NCBI GenBank assembly: GCA_023818995.1
Contig: JAMWDA010000097.1
Span: forward strand, 1 to 5,880
Length of the DNA stretch: 5,880 nucleotides
Direction of reading: 5' to 3'
DNA from: Candidatus Omnitrophota bacterium
GTDB lineage: Bacteria > Omnitrophota > Gorgyraeia > Duberdicusellales > 4484-171
Shown: positions 1 to 5,880 of the stretch, piece by piece
Position numbering within the stretch: the stretch's first letter is position 1
Layout: the number at the start of each line of letters is the position of its first letter
Notes under the pieces: model-generated
Seen by the model: the letters and a program-made list of their open reading frames with translations, nothing else
Told to the model about the DNA's origin: nothing
Database searches by the model: none
Translations under genes and position numbers: made by a program

Positions 1-324
1 TTGAAGATTTTCTATAATGCTGGTGGTTTGGTCCTGGAGTTGTTTCTTGATGTCTTGGCTTAGACCTACGAAACCTCTGTTTAGGATGTCTTTGGTCTGT
101 TGGATGTCAACTCTTAAGTCAAAGATCATCTGCCCGATGTTGCCAAACATTCTAACCAACGCAGCTAAAAGCAAACTTCCTAGCAGCATCAAAGGAGCAA
201 GCACTAAATATTTCATCTCATTTTTGTAAATAATCAGATAACCGTATCCCAACAATCCAGATATTGCGATTATCCAGGATAGAGCTGATAAGATTAATGT
301 GGTTGGTATTCTATTTATTTTCAT
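1..324 (-). CDS. Two-helix membrane protein with coiled-coil-like region, 3' end beyond the window
   Basis: I do not recognise the family. The frame is open from an ATG at 324 to base 1, giving 108 visible residues with no stop, so the gene runs off the left edge. The start is supported by GGAG at 333-330, five bases upstream, and the gene begins 13 bases after the glycosyltransferase stop, so it probably shares that operon. Visible order: a short basic N-terminus (MKINR), a hydrophobic helix at about residues 9-31, a short loop (YKNEMK), a second hydrophobic helix at about 40-57, then a polar helical stretch from about 60 to the edge, rich in Gln, Asp, Lys and Leu with roughly heptad spacing (for example LRVDIQQTKDIL). 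The inferred topology is two membrane passes with the coiled coil on the cytoplasmic side. Its first 324 bases look richer in G+C (about 40% in the 120 bases I counted) than the rest of the window. Function is unknown; a membrane anchor or scaffold is only one possibility. Confidence 0.75.
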   Translation of the reverse strand, partial: MKINRIPTTLILSALSWIIAISGLLGYGYLIIYKNEMKYLVLAPLMLLGSLLLAALVRMFGNIGQMIFDLRVDIQQTKDILNRGFVGLSQDIKKQLQDQTTSIIENLQ

Positions 325-337
325 ATTAACTCCTTTT

Positions 338-1642
338 TTAAGGACTTATTTTATCTGTTTTTCCTGCAGAAATTTCAATCATACGGACAATATCAGGAAA
401 ACGTAGAGTTAAGTCTTTTAACCATCTCTGGAGATATAAGTATAGGCTCTTTAAGAATAAGATATTAATGTTTGGTTGTTTTTTTCTCAACAAATTGCTC
501 CAGTCTTTATGCAGCTCAATAAGGTTTAACAATCTATCTAATAAATAATTGTCATCTGTTTTATAAAGAGATAACAATAGATGTTTATATAATATCCTTT
601 TGAAGTCTTTACTTTTAAATATTCCTGATATACAACTGCCTAATATTAAATTTAAGGCAAAAAAGTTTTGCAACAAGCTATTCTTCTTAGGGATCAGTGT
701 AGGTAACTGGTCTTTTCCAGAATCAAAATGATAGAAGAAAGTCAAATCAATTAAAGCCAACCACAAAGATAAAAGTAAACAGTCAGAATATCCCTGTTTG
801 TTTTTATAAGTAAAGTATTCAAAATCTTTCAAGGAATGGTGCAAGGCCAAGAGAAAATCTAAATAGAGTAACTGATGCCTCTTTGCAGCGAGATCTTCTT
901 CTATATAACGATTTGCTAAACCAAGATTATCTTTTAACTTAAAAACAAAATTTCTTGAATTGTCATAAAAGTTCTTTTTTTGATAATAAGCTATATTCCA
1001 TCTCCAATAGTTCTCCAATATTGAACAGATATCATCTTTTTTTAGATGATGGACTATGGCTTTGGGTTCATAAATCAAAAACCAACCATCTTTCTTAAGG
1101 CGTTGGCATATATCTACGTCCTCGTAGTTATTCTTAAACTCCTCGTTATATAGCCCTACTGCCAAAAGTGCCTCTTTGCGAAAGACTGTATTTGAACCAA
1201 ATAAAAACCTAGGCAAGCGGTCTTCATCTTCCCAATGTTGTCTCATATGTACTGCACGCCAAAAATCAAATACATTATTCGAATAACTTTCTAAAAGCTT
1301 GCCTCCCACGCCTGCTATTTTTGGAGAAGAAAACCTTTTCATCAGTTGTACAAGCCAATCTGCCTCAGGTAAACAGTCCGCATCCAGAGCAGCAATAAAT
1401 TCAGTACCTATATTTTTTATAGCTGTATTCCTGGCGGTTGCTAATCCTTGGTTGTGCGTATGTCTGATAAGTCTAACCGGATAAGCAGAAACTATCCTGG
1501 CAGTTTCATCAGTTGAACCATCGTCAATTACTATCACTTCTTCCAGAGGATAGGACTGCTTTAAAACTGCCTCCAAACAATGTCGAATGGTCTGTGCAGC
1601 ATTGAAACAGGGAATATATAGACTAACCTTTAAGACAGACAT
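338..1642 (-). CDS. Family 2 glycosyltransferase (GT-A fold) with unassigned helical C-terminal half
   Basis: Transfers a sugar from a nucleotide-sugar donor to an unknown acceptor, probably at the cytoplasmic face of the membrane. The 434-residue product opens with the GT2 nucleotide-binding strand (SLYIPCFNAA, residues 7-16), then VIDDGSTD (38-45), the NQGLATARN motif (64-72), the metal-binding DxD as D87-A88-D89, the acceptor-side GSNTVFRKEAL (149-159), and the likely catalytic-base segment YEDVDICQRLKKDG (173-186). All expected GT2 landmarks are intact. Residues from about 190 to 434 form a helical, Leu/Lys/Tyr-rich region with no convincing membrane helix and no domain I can name; it roughly doubles a minimal GT2 domain. 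The ATG at 1642 has GAGGAA at 1656-1651 and overlaps the end of the upstream radical SAM gene by 13 bases, so the two are probably translated in step. A single-protein alternative such as a chain-extending polymerase cannot be excluded. Donor and acceptor are not predictable from the sequence. Confidence 0.93.
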   Translation of the reverse strand: MSVLKVSLYIPCFNAAQTIRHCLEAVLKQSYPLEEVIVIDDGSTDETARIVSAYPVRLIRHTHNQGLATARNTAIKNIGTEFIAALDADCLPEADWLVQLMKRFSSPKIAGVGGKLLESYSNNVFDFWRAVHMRQHWEDEDRLPRFLFGSNTVFRKEALLAVGLYNEEFKNNYEDVDICQRLKKDGWFLIYEPKAIVHHLKKDDICSILENYWRWNIAYYQKKNFYDNSRNFVFKLKDNLGLANRYIEEDLAAKRHQLLYLDFLLALHHSLKDFEYFTYKNKQGYSDCLLLSLWLALIDLTFFYHFDSGKDQLPTLIPKKNSLLQNFFALNLILGSCISGIFKSKDFKRILYKHLLLSLYKTDDNYLLDRLLNLIELHKDWSNLLRKKQPNINILFLKSLYLYLQRWLKDLTLRFPDIVRMIEISAGKTDKISP

Positions 1643-2844
1643 CTGATTTCTTCCTCAAATATCTTTTTTATTAAAGCAATTTCTTTTAGTGCTTTATCAA
1701 TCTCTTCTTTATCTATTTCTGTTTTGTGTAATTTCTTTTTCTTAAATAATCCTCTTAGTCTATTAAAAGCCTGCCTCGGAGAACCTCGATATGAATTATA
1801 AAATTTAAATCTTCTCCCCCATCTTTTTAGAATACGCCTTACATATTCAAAAGCCCCTTCTTTCTGAAGTCTTTTTACATTTGTAACTATTCTTGTCTCA
1901 AGACCGTCCCTACCAAAATTTTCATCATAACAGCTCATCATACAGCCAGGACAGCCATCTTTTTTTATTTTTTCTACTACAGACCTGTGTTTCTGGGAAT
2001 TCCATATATTTAAAAAACTGTCTTGGTTTATATTCCCTATTAATTTATCTTTCTGGGTAAGAACCCAGCAAGGATAAATTTCTCCCTGAGAGTTTATGGG
2101 ACAGGATATCCAGAGTGTATTACATATAAAGCTTGAATCAAAATGATTTCTACTTAAGTAAAGGGGCATCATCTCTAAATATCTGCGGGGATTTGTGGTA
2201 ATACCATAATTGTTGCAGAGCCAAGTAACCTTTTTAGTCATATCTTTCATTCTTTTAATTTCTCTTTTAGAAATAAAAAAATTACCTTCACTACAATTAC
2301 TGCTTAGAAAGATTCTATTAAAGGGTTGAAATTTTATAGTGGTGGCTTTGTATTCCTTAGCCAATTCTACAATATAATCTAAATATTTATAATTATATCT
2401 TGATACCATAGTTGCTATGGTAGATTCTATTTTATATTTTCTTAAGTTTTCTAAAGCAAAAACTGCCTTATCAAATGTCCCTCTACCTCTTAAATAATCA
2501 TGAATCTGTGGAGGGCCTTCTATAGAAATATTGACTACGTCAATGCCTGAGTTGTGAAGCCTAGATGCACACTCCTCATCTATAAGATATCCGTTAGAAG
2601 TAAGACAACAGTTCATAGAATTATTTTTTACATAAGAGATGAGTTCAAATATATCTTCTCTTAATAGGGGCTCTCCTCCGCTAAATACAATAGTCTCTGC
2701 GCCAATTAAATAAGCGTCTCTAATAACTTTTTGCCATTGAGATGTGGTAAGTTCTTTTGATTTCTGAAAAGGTATATCACACATCCTGCATTTATAATTG
2801 CAGCGGTTGGTTATGGATATAATAACCTCTTTTAACTCAGGCAT
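1630..2844 (-). CDS. Radical SAM enzyme with SPASM-like C-terminus and basic tail
   Basis: Cleaves S-adenosylmethionine through a [4Fe-4S] cluster to start radical chemistry; the substrate is unknown. Of 404 residues, the core starts almost at once with C15-x3-C19-x2-C22 (CNYKCRMC), followed by GGEP at 56-59, the TSNG strand at 82-85 and ISIEG at 106-110. An auxiliary-cluster region follows: C241, C248, then GEIYPC ending at C259, then C298-x2-C301-x3-C305. This resembles SPASM or twitch domains but is shorter than the classic seven-Cys SPASM pattern. Residues 306-404 form an extra tail, strongly basic at 324-374 (for example RRILKRWGRRFKF), ending in a charged helix with coiled-coil character. 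The ATG at 2844 lies inside the last codons of the preceding radical SAM gene (8-base overlap) and lacks a clear Shine-Dalgarno, which points to coupled translation. It is a clear paralogue of that neighbour (both have REDIFELI after GGEP). No precursor peptide gene is visible, so peptide maturation is not supported over sugar or lipid modification. Confidence 0.93.
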   Translation of the reverse strand: MPELKEVIISITNRCNYKCRMCDIPFQKSKELTTSQWQKVIRDAYLIGAETIVFSGGEPLLREDIFELISYVKNNSMNCCLTSNGYLIDEECASRLHNSGIDVVNISIEGPPQIHDYLRGRGTFDKAVFALENLRKYKIESTIATMVSRYNYKYLDYIVELAKEYKATTIKFQPFNRIFLSSNCSEGNFFISKREIKRMKDMTKKVTWLCNNYGITTNPRRYLEMMPLYLSRNHFDSSFICNTLWISCPINSQGEIYPCWVLTQKDKLIGNINQDSFLNIWNSQKHRSVVEKIKKDGCPGCMMSCYDENFGRDGLETRIVTNVKRLQKEGAFEYVRRILKRWGRRFKFYNSYRGSPRQAFNRLRGLFKKKKLHKTEIDKEEIDKALKEIALIKKIFEEEIRCLS

Positions 2845-3976
2845 CTTTGTAACTGATTAATAGGTTTTCGTATTCTTCTAATATTTTTATTGTCTCTTTT
2901 AAAAATTTAGTTTTATCTTTATTATCTTTTATGCTCTCGATAAATCTATTTGCAATATCTAATAAAGAATTGGACTCAGGATGAGCCCAACAGGTCTGCA
3001 GACAAGGCTTCTGGCAGAGTTTCATTGTCCTTCTGGCATTAAAGGCTTCTTTGGATACCAAACAATCATCCAAACTCATCTCTCTAATATTTCCAAAGGA
3101 AGAACCGCAACTACGTACTTCTCCATCTGGACCTATATTTAAGAATACAAAAGGATTGCATTTCCAATCTTTCTTAGTTAAGGTAGATTCAAAATATTTC
3201 AACCATAAATATGGATTATGTAAGAAAGCCACCAGTCCATATTTGGATTGATAATCTAAAATTTTATCTATCTGTTCCTTTAATATCTTTATGTAACCAT
3301 CGCTTATCCAGAATGGCGCATTAGGTGAGGTCTTTTGCATATCATCCTGCGCTACAATCACGGGATGATATACCAGACATTCTACTCCCAGCTCTTTAAC
3401 TAGATCTATTATCTCAAACAATTCCTGAACATTTTCTTTCATTATAGTAGTCCAAACCGATATCTGGGGGCCTGTATTCATTCTTTTCTTTGTCATAACA
3501 AGGTTTGTTATGGCATCTAAGGCTTTTTTAAAAGACCCCCTTTCTCTTATCAGATCATGTGTGGATTCTTTTGCTCCGTCTAAAGAGATGGCAATATTCT
3601 GTAAACCAGAATTGATTATTCTAGAAGCCATTTCTTTATTTATCAATGCGCCATTAGAAACCACTTCTGTCTTCAGTCTTCTATTTACCGAATAATTAAT
3701 TAGCTCAAATATATCTTCTCTCAAAAATGGCTCTCCACCCGTAAACATCACCACACAATCCCAGTTCCAGCTATTTATTTCGTTAAGGGCTTTCTTAATT
3801 AACTTGGTTTGTAATTCATATCCTTTTAATATCTTAACCACTCCGCACATCTGACATTTATAGGTACATTTATGACTTAGGCTCACATAGATCCAGTAGG
3901 GTTTAGCAAAAGGATATTCTAAAACCTCAGAAAAATGATAAGCTAAATTTATTTTAAATTCTTTAAGGTAATCCAT
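2837..3976 (-). CDS. Radical SAM enzyme with SPASM-like C-terminus
   Basis: A second SAM-radical enzyme of unknown substrate, 379 residues from the chosen start. I take the ATG at 3976 because AGGAG at 3986-3982 sits five bases upstream; the open frame continues to a TTG at 3997 that has no ribosome site and would add only seven residues. Numbering from the ATG: a leader of about 30 residues containing YPFAKPYW, the cluster motif C37-x3-C41-x2-C44 (CTYKCQMC), GGEP at 80-83, SNG at 107-109, and ISLDG at 130-134. The C-terminal auxiliary-cluster region has C273, then GPDGEVRSC ending at C290, then C321-x3-C325-x3-C329. That is one cysteine fewer than the neighbour, which has an extra Cys between the first two positions. 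The last 50 residues are a charged helix. It starts just after a decayed radical SAM relic and overlaps the next radical SAM gene by 8 bases. The two are diverged tandem paralogues and may act in sequence or as partners. Confidence 0.92.
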   Translation of the reverse strand: MDYLKEFKINLAYHFSEVLEYPFAKPYWIYVSLSHKCTYKCQMCGVVKILKGYELQTKLIKKALNEINSWNWDCVVMFTGGEPFLREDIFELINYSVNRRLKTEVVSNGALINKEMASRIINSGLQNIAISLDGAKESTHDLIRERGSFKKALDAITNLVMTKKRMNTGPQISVWTTIMKENVQELFEIIDLVKELGVECLVYHPVIVAQDDMQKTSPNAPFWISDGYIKILKEQIDKILDYQSKYGLVAFLHNPYLWLKYFESTLTKKDWKCNPFVFLNIGPDGEVRSCGSSFGNIREMSLDDCLVSKEAFNARRTMKLCQKPCLQTCWAHPESNSLLDIANRFIESIKDNKDKTKFLKETIKILEEYENLLISYKDA

Positions 3977-3980
3977 TCTA

Positions 3981-3986
3981 TCTCCT
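3981..3986 (-). promoter_or_regulatory. Ribosome binding site fixing the radical SAM start at 3976
   Basis: On the minus strand this reads AGGAGA and lies five bases (counting from AGGAG) before the ATG at 3976. It is the strongest Shine-Dalgarno match around this gene and lies inside the seven-codon extension that a TTG start at 3997 would require. This argues for the ATG start. Confidence 0.75.
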
Positions 3987-4009
3987 GCTTGGACCAAATA
4001 TACAATAAT

Positions 4010-4368
4010 AACAAAAATAGAACTATCTGTTAAATCAAACCCTCTTTTAGTAATCTTCTTTTAACTGATACTTTTTATTATTCCATATGCCATATGTCCT
4101 CAGAATCTTGATAAAATAAATTTTCAACCACATATTTCTTTTGGCTTACCATACAACAGGGAAAAATTGCTCCTTGCGGATTAATAATGGTTACTTTTCA
4201 TAACTGACTATGAGCTAAACCAGAATCTTTTACAAATTTATTAATAAAGTCTTTATTATATCTTCAAAAGATGATTCAAAACTATTTTGGAAAAGCAAAT
4301 TTAAAAACTACCGAAATCTCCATCTCTTTCGCCATTCTCTTGGCTTTTTCTATTTCGTATTCTCTTAC
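4010..4368 (-). pseudogene. Decayed C-terminal remnant of a third radical SAM/SPASM protein
   Basis: One minus-strand frame from 4368 to 4081 keeps recognisable protein sequence broken by stops. It reads EIEKAKRMAKEMEISVVFK near 4356-4300, then YNKDFINKFVKDSGLAHSQL (4260-4201), then INPQGAIFPCC (around 4182-4153) and VVENLFYQDSEDIW (ending 4090). The INPQGAIFPCC block matches the SPASM-region INSQGEIYPC of the intact radical SAM at 1630-2844, and the relic's TGA at 4200-4198 falls where that protein has Trp (W245), suggesting TGG to TGA. Other in-frame stops are TAG at 4284 and TGA at 4278 and 4266; a neighbouring frame reads NSFESSFEDI there, so a pair of small indels is an alternative. A 7-bp duplication shifts the frame at 4096-4083; beyond it WNNKKYQLK, KRRLLKEG and GFDLTDSSIF appear in successive frames. 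The catalytic N-terminal half (CxxxCxxC, GGEP) is absent, and SGNH coding sequence stands immediately upstream, so it cannot make a working enzyme. The homology call is by eye. Confidence 0.8.
4083..4096. repeat. Perfect 7-bp tandem duplication inside the radical SAM relic
   Basis: The minus strand carries CATATGG twice in direct succession (4096-4090 and 4089-4083). Deleting one copy restores a reading frame, DIWNNKKYQLK, that continues the conserved SPASM-protein sequence. With both copies the frame reads DIWHME and then hits two TAA codons at 4080-4075. The duplication therefore looks like one of the disabling mutations, most likely from replication slippage. Confidence 0.8.
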
Positions 4369-4446
4369 CTAAAGATAAAAACTTCCAGATAATAGAAAGA
4401 GACTCTAATCTAAATTCATCGTTATTATTTTTATATCTCAATCCTT

Positions 4447-5442
4447 TCACTCAGAAACTATATTATTTTCAATTAAGAACCTAAAGAGCTCCTCGGCTAA
4501 TATCTTTTGCCCTTGCCTTGTAAGATGAAAATTATACGGACGCCAATCATCTAAGAAAAACCTATCAGCCTCTTTCTCTCTTTTTTTAAAAATGTTATAT
4601 ATATCAAACTCTAACATATTCTCCGGAGGGGAATATCTTCTATCTGTAAAAACAATTTTCTTTCCTGGATCATATAGAACAGGGTTCGAGATAAACAGAA
4701 TTTTAGCTCTATTTTCTTCAGTTAATTTTTTCATATCGATTAAATTATTTTTAAAATTACTTGGTGGCACACGAACTGCTCTGTAGTGATTTTCTTTTGT
4801 AGGGGGATACTTGAAATATAGCTTAATCTTGTTAAATAATTTGTAAAAGTGGAATTTCCGTAAATAATTTGCGCTTCTAACAATCCATTCAGGCAATACT
4901 TTCTGTTCATTGTCAGGCCTATTGCTAGCACTTCTATCATTAATCCCGTAATAAATAATAATAAGGTCAGGCTTGTATTTAATTATATCCTTTCTTAACC
5001 ATATCAGTCCTTGATATGAACTATAGCCGGGGACACCAGCATTAAAAACTTCAAATCTTTTTTGAGAAAAATGTGAATTCAATAATTTCTCTAAAACCTT
5101 GGGGTAAGTTTCCTCTATTTTACAAGGCCAGCCAAAAGTAACAGAATCTCCTACGCATATAATCCTAAAAGTGTTACTACCTTTGTGCGGAGATATTTCT
5201 TTATCCCTAAAACCCAAACTGTTATATTCCTCACAAGAAGGATCTAACTTCCAGAATAACTCCCTATCTTTAATGTATCCTGAAGAATATTCAAGGGCAT
5301 CTTTTCCTCCTATTCCTAAACCAACTTGACCATGACTAAGTTTAACTATGGGATTTAAACAGAAACTAACCAATTCTAAAAAAACAAATAAAAGAAGTAT
5401 ACTTACTATTGAAGTGGTTAACAATAATAAGAATTCCTTCAT
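4447..5442 (-). CDS. Membrane-anchored SGNH/GDSL-type hydrolase
   Basis: Probably an esterase or acyltransferase of the SGNH fold acting on an exported carbohydrate. The 331-residue product begins with a single hydrophobic helix (about residues 4-29) after a short charged start. The residues before C28 (VSF) do not form a good lipobox, so I read it as an uncleaved anchor with the catalytic domain outside the cytoplasm. NSLGFRDKE (74-82) precedes the catalytic domain, as is common in this kind of SGNH protein. Block I is VGDSVTFGW with nucleophile S100; block II is NAGVPGY with G136; block III is YGIND with N168; the C-terminal block is DDWRPYNFHLTRQG with H306. The acid-histidine spacing (D299 to H306) is wider than the usual D-x2-H, so the acid residue is uncertain. 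Its ATG overlaps the methyltransferase stop as ATGA (5442-5439). Its own stop abuts the decayed radical SAM remnant. Whether it removes or adds acyl groups cannot be decided here. Confidence 0.9.
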   Translation of the reverse strand: MKEFLLLLTTSIVSILLLFVFLELVSFCLNPIVKLSHGQVGLGIGGKDALEYSSGYIKDRELFWKLDPSCEEYNSLGFRDKEISPHKGSNTFRIICVGDSVTFGWPCKIEETYPKVLEKLLNSHFSQKRFEVFNAGVPGYSSYQGLIWLRKDIIKYKPDLIIIYYGINDRSASNRPDNEQKVLPEWIVRSANYLRKFHFYKLFNKIKLYFKYPPTKENHYRAVRVPPSNFKNNLIDMKKLTEENRAKILFISNPVLYDPGKKIVFTDRRYSPPENMLEFDIYNIFKKREKEADRFFLDDWRPYNFHLTRQGQKILAEELFRFLIENNIVSE

Positions 5443-5880
5443 TTCTTTGCTAAAAATGTCATTGCTGGTCCGTGTTCGTGTTTCTCTTTCTGTATCAACT
5501 CTATCTGCTTAAATCCTGCCTCCTTTACTACTTTAGTGACATCCTCTTCAAAAATCCAAAACGATCTTTCCTTTAAACTGGAAAGGTAATGTTTGGTATT
5601 TTCCCATACGTACTTACCTCTATAAAAACCCTTTGGAGATTCAACTTTCACTAAACTTCCTTTCGGAAAATCTTCTGTAGAATAGTGTGTCCACACAAAT
5701 AAATTATCAGCCAGTTCGGCTATGCGATGGATTATGGCTACCGGATCTTCGAGGTGATACAGAATGCCGATTGCTAAACATATATCAAACGGCCCAGACA
5801 GAAGATGCATAATTTCATTTAAATCCCCAAGAATAAATTTACATCTGTCCAGACTAAAGGCATTTTTTATAATCAGACAT
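5439..5880 (-). CDS. Class I SAM-dependent methyltransferase, 5' end beyond the window
   Basis: The C-terminal 146 residues of a methyltransferase. The frame is open from the right edge (first full codon TGT at 5879-5877) to a TGA at 5441-5439. The Met codon at 5810 is internal: sequence upstream of it, such as KFILGDLNEIM, continues the fold, so this is not a short 123-residue protein. The visible part contains the end of the Rossmann-like domain: the LGDL strand end, then GPFDICLAIGILYHLEDP, matching the motif IV region of class I enzymes of the 'FDVVLxLGVLYHLxDP' type, then IHRIAELADNLFVWTHY, and a C-terminal GPAMTFLAKK strand. The SAM-binding glycine motif must lie off the edge. Related enzymes occur in glycan clusters and as tRNA-modifying enzymes of similar sequence. 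The coupling to an SGNH hydrolase favours sugar O- or N-methylation, but that is inference. The ATGA overlap indicates coupled translation with the SGNH gene. Confidence 0.9.
   Translation of the reverse strand, partial: CLIIKNAFSLDRCKFILGDLNEIMHLLSGPFDICLAIGILYHLEDPVAIIHRIAELADNLFVWTHYSTEDFPKGSLVKVESPKGFYRGKYVWENTKHYLSSLKERSFWIFEEDVTKVVKEAGFKQIELIQKEKHEHGPAMTFLAKK

Noticed and set aside
17..229. Plus-strand open frame of 70 codons at the left edge
   Set aside because: It is antisense to the partial membrane protein gene, which has a proper ribosome site and operon spacing. The plus-strand product has no recognisable features.
2645..3721. A 17-base direct repeat (2645-2661 and 3705-3721)
   Set aside because: It encodes the shared REDIFEL segment after GGEP in the two paralogous radical SAM proteins, so common coding ancestry explains it.
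3974..3997. TTG start at 3997 for the radical SAM gene ending at 2837
   Set aside because: It has no upstream ribosome site, adds seven residues unlike a protein N-terminus, and covers the strong AGGAG that serves the ATG at 3976.
4198..4284. Possible recoding of TGA as Trp, which would remove three of the four stops in the relic
   Set aside because: TGA ends three intact genes here (stops at 2837, 4447 and 5439), none of the intact genes uses it internally, and a TAG, frameshifts and the missing N-terminus would remain.
4275..4291. Small AT-rich hairpin (TTCAAAA, CTA loop, TTTTGGA) considered as a terminator
   Set aside because: The stem is nearly all A-T with one wobble pair and has no following T-run on the minus strand. 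It is expected by chance in sequence this AT-rich.
4301..4450. A 49-codon open frame starting with GTG that overlaps the SGNH stop (GTGA)
   Set aside because: It lies across the radical SAM relic, and its second half is simply the out-of-frame reading of the conserved EIEKAKRMAKEM segment. There is no separate evidence for a gene; it is better read as part of the decayed region.

Overview
This is an AT-rich window (roughly one third G+C by eye) in which every gene I can support lies on the minus strand, so transcription runs from the right edge to the left. The content is typical of a surface-glycan or secondary-modification cluster from an uncultivated, probably Gram-negative bacterium: a SAM methyltransferase, a membrane-anchored SGNH hydrolase, radical SAM/SPASM enzymes and a family 2 glycosyltransferase. 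Lineages such as Omnitrophota carry clusters like this, but that assignment is a guess from gene style. Nothing in the window fixes the phylum.

Layout in transcription order. (1) 5880-5439: the C-terminal 146 residues of a class I SAM methyltransferase whose start lies beyond the right edge. (2) 5442-4447: an SGNH/GDSL hydrolase with an N-terminal membrane anchor, joined to the methyltransferase by an ATGA stop/start overlap. (3) about 4450-3977: a 470-base stretch with no intact gene. It holds the decayed C-terminal end of a third radical SAM/SPASM protein, with in-frame stops, frameshifts and a 7-bp tandem duplication at one frameshift. (4) 3976-2837: a radical SAM/SPASM-like enzyme, whose start I place at the ATG at 3976 rather than the upstream TTG at 3997. 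(5) 2844-1630: a second radical SAM/SPASM-like enzyme with a long basic C-terminal tail, overlapping gene 4 by 8 bases. (6) 1642-338: a GT2 glycosyltransferase with an uncharacterised helical C-terminal half, overlapping gene 5 by 13 bases. (7) 324 to the left edge: the start of a two-helix membrane protein with a coiled-coil-like segment, 13 bases after the glycosyltransferase stop.

The overlaps suggest at least two translationally coupled blocks: methyltransferase-SGNH, and radical SAM-radical SAM-GT2-membrane protein. The relic lies between them. No terminator is evident, so the whole strand could be one transcript. A plausible joint role is assembly and decoration of an exported glycan or lipid-linked sugar: sugar transfer by GT2, acyl removal or addition by the SGNH protein outside the membrane, methylation, and radical chemistry on a sugar or peptide. 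The substrate cannot be read from the sequence. The most notable observations are the radical SAM relic and the tight radical SAM-radical SAM-GT2 unit with no visible precursor peptide.
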